Of a DNA stretch of 8,809 bases, positions 8,601-8,809 are shown piece by piece. Made by a program: the position numbers and the translations under genes. The notes under the pieces were generated by a model. The model was not told the origin of the DNA. It made no database searches and was given only the letters and a program-made list of their open reading frames with translations. This stretch comes from CAZAMT01 sp964486145 (GTDB lineage: Bacteria; Bacteroidota; Bacteroidia; Bacteroidales; JAAAOM01), in the NCBI GenBank assembly GCA_964486145.1, contig CAZAMT010000165.1, forward strand, positions 1 through 8,809, written 5' to 3'. How positions within the stretch are numbered: position 1 is the first letter of the stretch; each line of letters begins with the position of its first letter.

Positions 8601-8638
8601 CACATAAGAATGTAAAAAATGACATGTATTGTTTTCAT
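5624..8638 (-). CDS. Divergent GH106 family glycoside hydrolase (alpha-L-rhamnosidase-like), surface lipoprotein
   Basis: A 1004-residue protein, a normal size for GH106. It has a signal peptide with lipobox LQSC (C20), and the next residues are QDD, an acidic stretch like the Bacteroidota surface-export signal. The catalytic region starts with RGLWTWVNGNYDSTEIWREI (47-66) and GGFDIWD (75-81). It continues with YLCADSYEFKGLWTPTLP (288-305), IGFTSEAAGPGPPVHMD (366-382), SWPRGEFW (395-402) and VTAEAFTGVHLWSYGP (431-446), then FAEGLNRIDFHTFPHTP (457-473). E371 and E434 are candidate catalytic glutamates; I could not align them to a solved structure. Residues about 570-660 look like a glutamine-amidotransferase-like accessory fold (VLVLPNKDYMTF). 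About 860-990 is a jelly-roll resembling sugar-binding modules. The GW..GGPW-type motif common in the family appears replaced by YIWNQSVSYIDPEHSHM (123-139). Known members release alpha-L-rhamnose; the substrate here is inferred. It is the first operon gene seen. Confidence 0.85.
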   Translation of the reverse strand: MKTIHVIFYILMCTLFLQSCQDDHPVAELTIGLKKNFQTPPIDARPRGLWTWVNGNYDSTEIWREIKLAKEKGMGGFDIWDAPTVQDPKGVVPIGPDQISDKFQRGVGIAVNAARETGFELGYIWNQSVSYIDPEHSHMALYLTTASVNKSGKQTFTLPFPEIKPDKKFDYKPLQRDENGRPKYWDNVAVLAYPVQGNDEKLIRKNELVDLTAQTEGDRLTWDVPEGNWEILRFVWSRTTEHGLTPTPATLKPALDFLNPEATEIHLTHLLDLMEKHTGPLENSPLKYLCADSYEFKGLWTPTLPQTFKDSLGYDIIRYLPALEGFTVDNQEITDRFLFDFNNLRSELVIQNHYAKAKEVCNRYGIGFTSEAAGPGPPVHMDVPMESIKSSGALSWPRGEFWVSDNGKPREHLQIIKGIASAAHLYNQPYVTAEAFTGVHLWSYGPGDLKPYSDRAFAEGLNRIDFHTFPHTPPEAGLPGWIYSFGNIISENLIWWPKADGFMHYLGRSSYMLQQGNFIADVLYYHGEKAPFFAGPKHVKPELGLGYDYDIANADILLNRLYVKDGKLMLPHGQQYEVLVLPNKDYMTFSILKKVEQLLENGATIIGPKPVKSNGLTGNNSKRDSAVQNLANILWDSIDGEIIRERKVGKGTLIWGKTPRQVLTEKGIHPDAIFSTSNPGDTLDYIHRRNDTADIYFIRNPYPVNISTVANFRVKGKQPERWDPVTGNVTPLNIYNSDIATTKVPVSLAPYGSVFIVFYHNQQRNMVVEKDGITIFPAVMVPGTWPFEDLGKGKVALLQQGTFSIFQTSDDSMSLLKTSPEAVKLKDSWNVTFLDPWNDKFNVDFKELKSWSSFDEHRIKYFSGTANYTNTFNIPEETFLSPKQVILDLGKIEEVAEVFINGDSIGQVWTGALQVDITNHITAGSNQLKIEVVNRWPNRMIGDYKLPKAERRVKSSIVTLPTAWHAPLELLPNENYGLQESGLLGPVQIHIFEIFNLSQKNNKK

Positions 8639-8678
8639 GGCAGGGTTATGGTTACTTTATGTTAATAGTCAGGATTTA

Positions 8679-8699
8679 CATGCTGCAATGAGCAGCATG
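8679..8699. promoter_or_regulatory. Perfect 8-bp hairpin in the leader before the GH106 gene
   Basis: CATGCTGC (8679-8686) and GCAGCATG (8692-8699) form a perfect inverted repeat around a 5-nt loop, 40 bp upstream of the GH106 start. It is GC-richer than its AT-rich surroundings. No T-tract follows on either strand, so it is not a standard terminator; it could be an operator or an mRNA leader structure. The rest of 8639-8809 shows no gene and no convincing -33/-7 promoter pair. Confidence 0.45.
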
Positions 8700-8809
8700 G
8701 ATAATCAACATATAAAAGTAAGGTATAAACATGAAGTGCGCATCGATTTTCTGATATTAAAAATGTATATTTTGATACGTAAACAGTTTATTGAAAATAA
8801 TTTATGAAT

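Larger units (their letters stand above)
1027..8638 (-). other. Predicted five-gene sulfated-glycan operon
   Basis: Five same-strand genes encode exported proteins: GH106, sulfatase, DUF1080, sulfatase, DUF1080. Junctions are a 4-bp overlap, then gaps of 39, 71 and 45 bp, with no terminator-like hairpin plus T-tract in any gap. All the functions fit breakdown of a sulfated glycan. More operon genes may lie upstream of 8809. Confidence 0.7.

Noticed and set aside
8225..8665. Plus-strand open frames opposite the GH106 gene (also 6485-6937, 7806-8129)
   Set aside because: They are antisense to a clear 1004-residue enzyme, have no family motifs and no initiation context; they arise from the codon pattern of the real gene.
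8713..8720. Minus-strand TACTTTTA as a -7 box for the GH106 operon
   Set aside because: The final G of TAnnTTTG is missing and there is no TTG element at the right distance upstream.
8780..8790. Small palindrome TAAACAGTTTA in the far upstream leader
   Set aside because: Only 5-bp arms in AT-rich DNA; expected by chance and no second copy is nearby.

Overview
The window looks like part of a polysaccharide-utilisation region from a member of the Bacteroidota. The support is: signal peptides and lipoboxes on all five catabolic proteins, no Shine-Dalgarno motifs but A-rich sequence before the starts, a perfect Bacteroidota-type -7 promoter box (TAnnTTTG), and a gene mix of sulfatases, a GH106-like enzyme and DUF1080 proteins that is typical of marine or gut Bacteroidota. 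A Marinilabiliales-type or other marine lineage is a guess. All six genes I support lie on the minus strand, so transcription runs from high to low coordinates.

Layout in transcription order: an upstream leader (8809-8639) with a perfect 8-bp hairpin; a divergent GH106 (alpha-L-rhamnosidase family) lipoprotein (8638-5624); an S1 sulfatase lipoprotein that overlaps it by 4 bp as ATGA (5627-4206); a secreted DUF1080 / 3-keto-disaccharide hydrolase family protein (4166-3390); a second, clearly different S1 sulfatase (3318-1828); and a second DUF1080 protein, probably a lipoprotein (1782-1027). The gaps are -4, 39, 71 and 45 bp, so these five genes probably form one operon. After the GH106 gene, the unit [sulfatase, then DUF1080] occurs twice. 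After another 62 bp comes an AAA ATPase with a probable DUF4143 C-terminus (964-1, cut by the window edge). It probably has its own promoter, and that promoter is embedded in an inverted repeat.

Working model (inference): the GH106 enzyme trims a sulfated, probably rhamnose-containing glycan, the two sulfatases remove sulfate from different positions, and the DUF1080 proteins cleave 3-keto glycosides made by a C3-oxidising dehydrogenase. No such oxidoreductase, sulfatase-maturing enzyme, SusC/SusD pair, regulator or sugar transporter lies in the window, so the system depends on genes elsewhere. The ATPase is probably an unrelated neighbour. I found no tRNA, rRNA, CRISPR array or insertion sequence.
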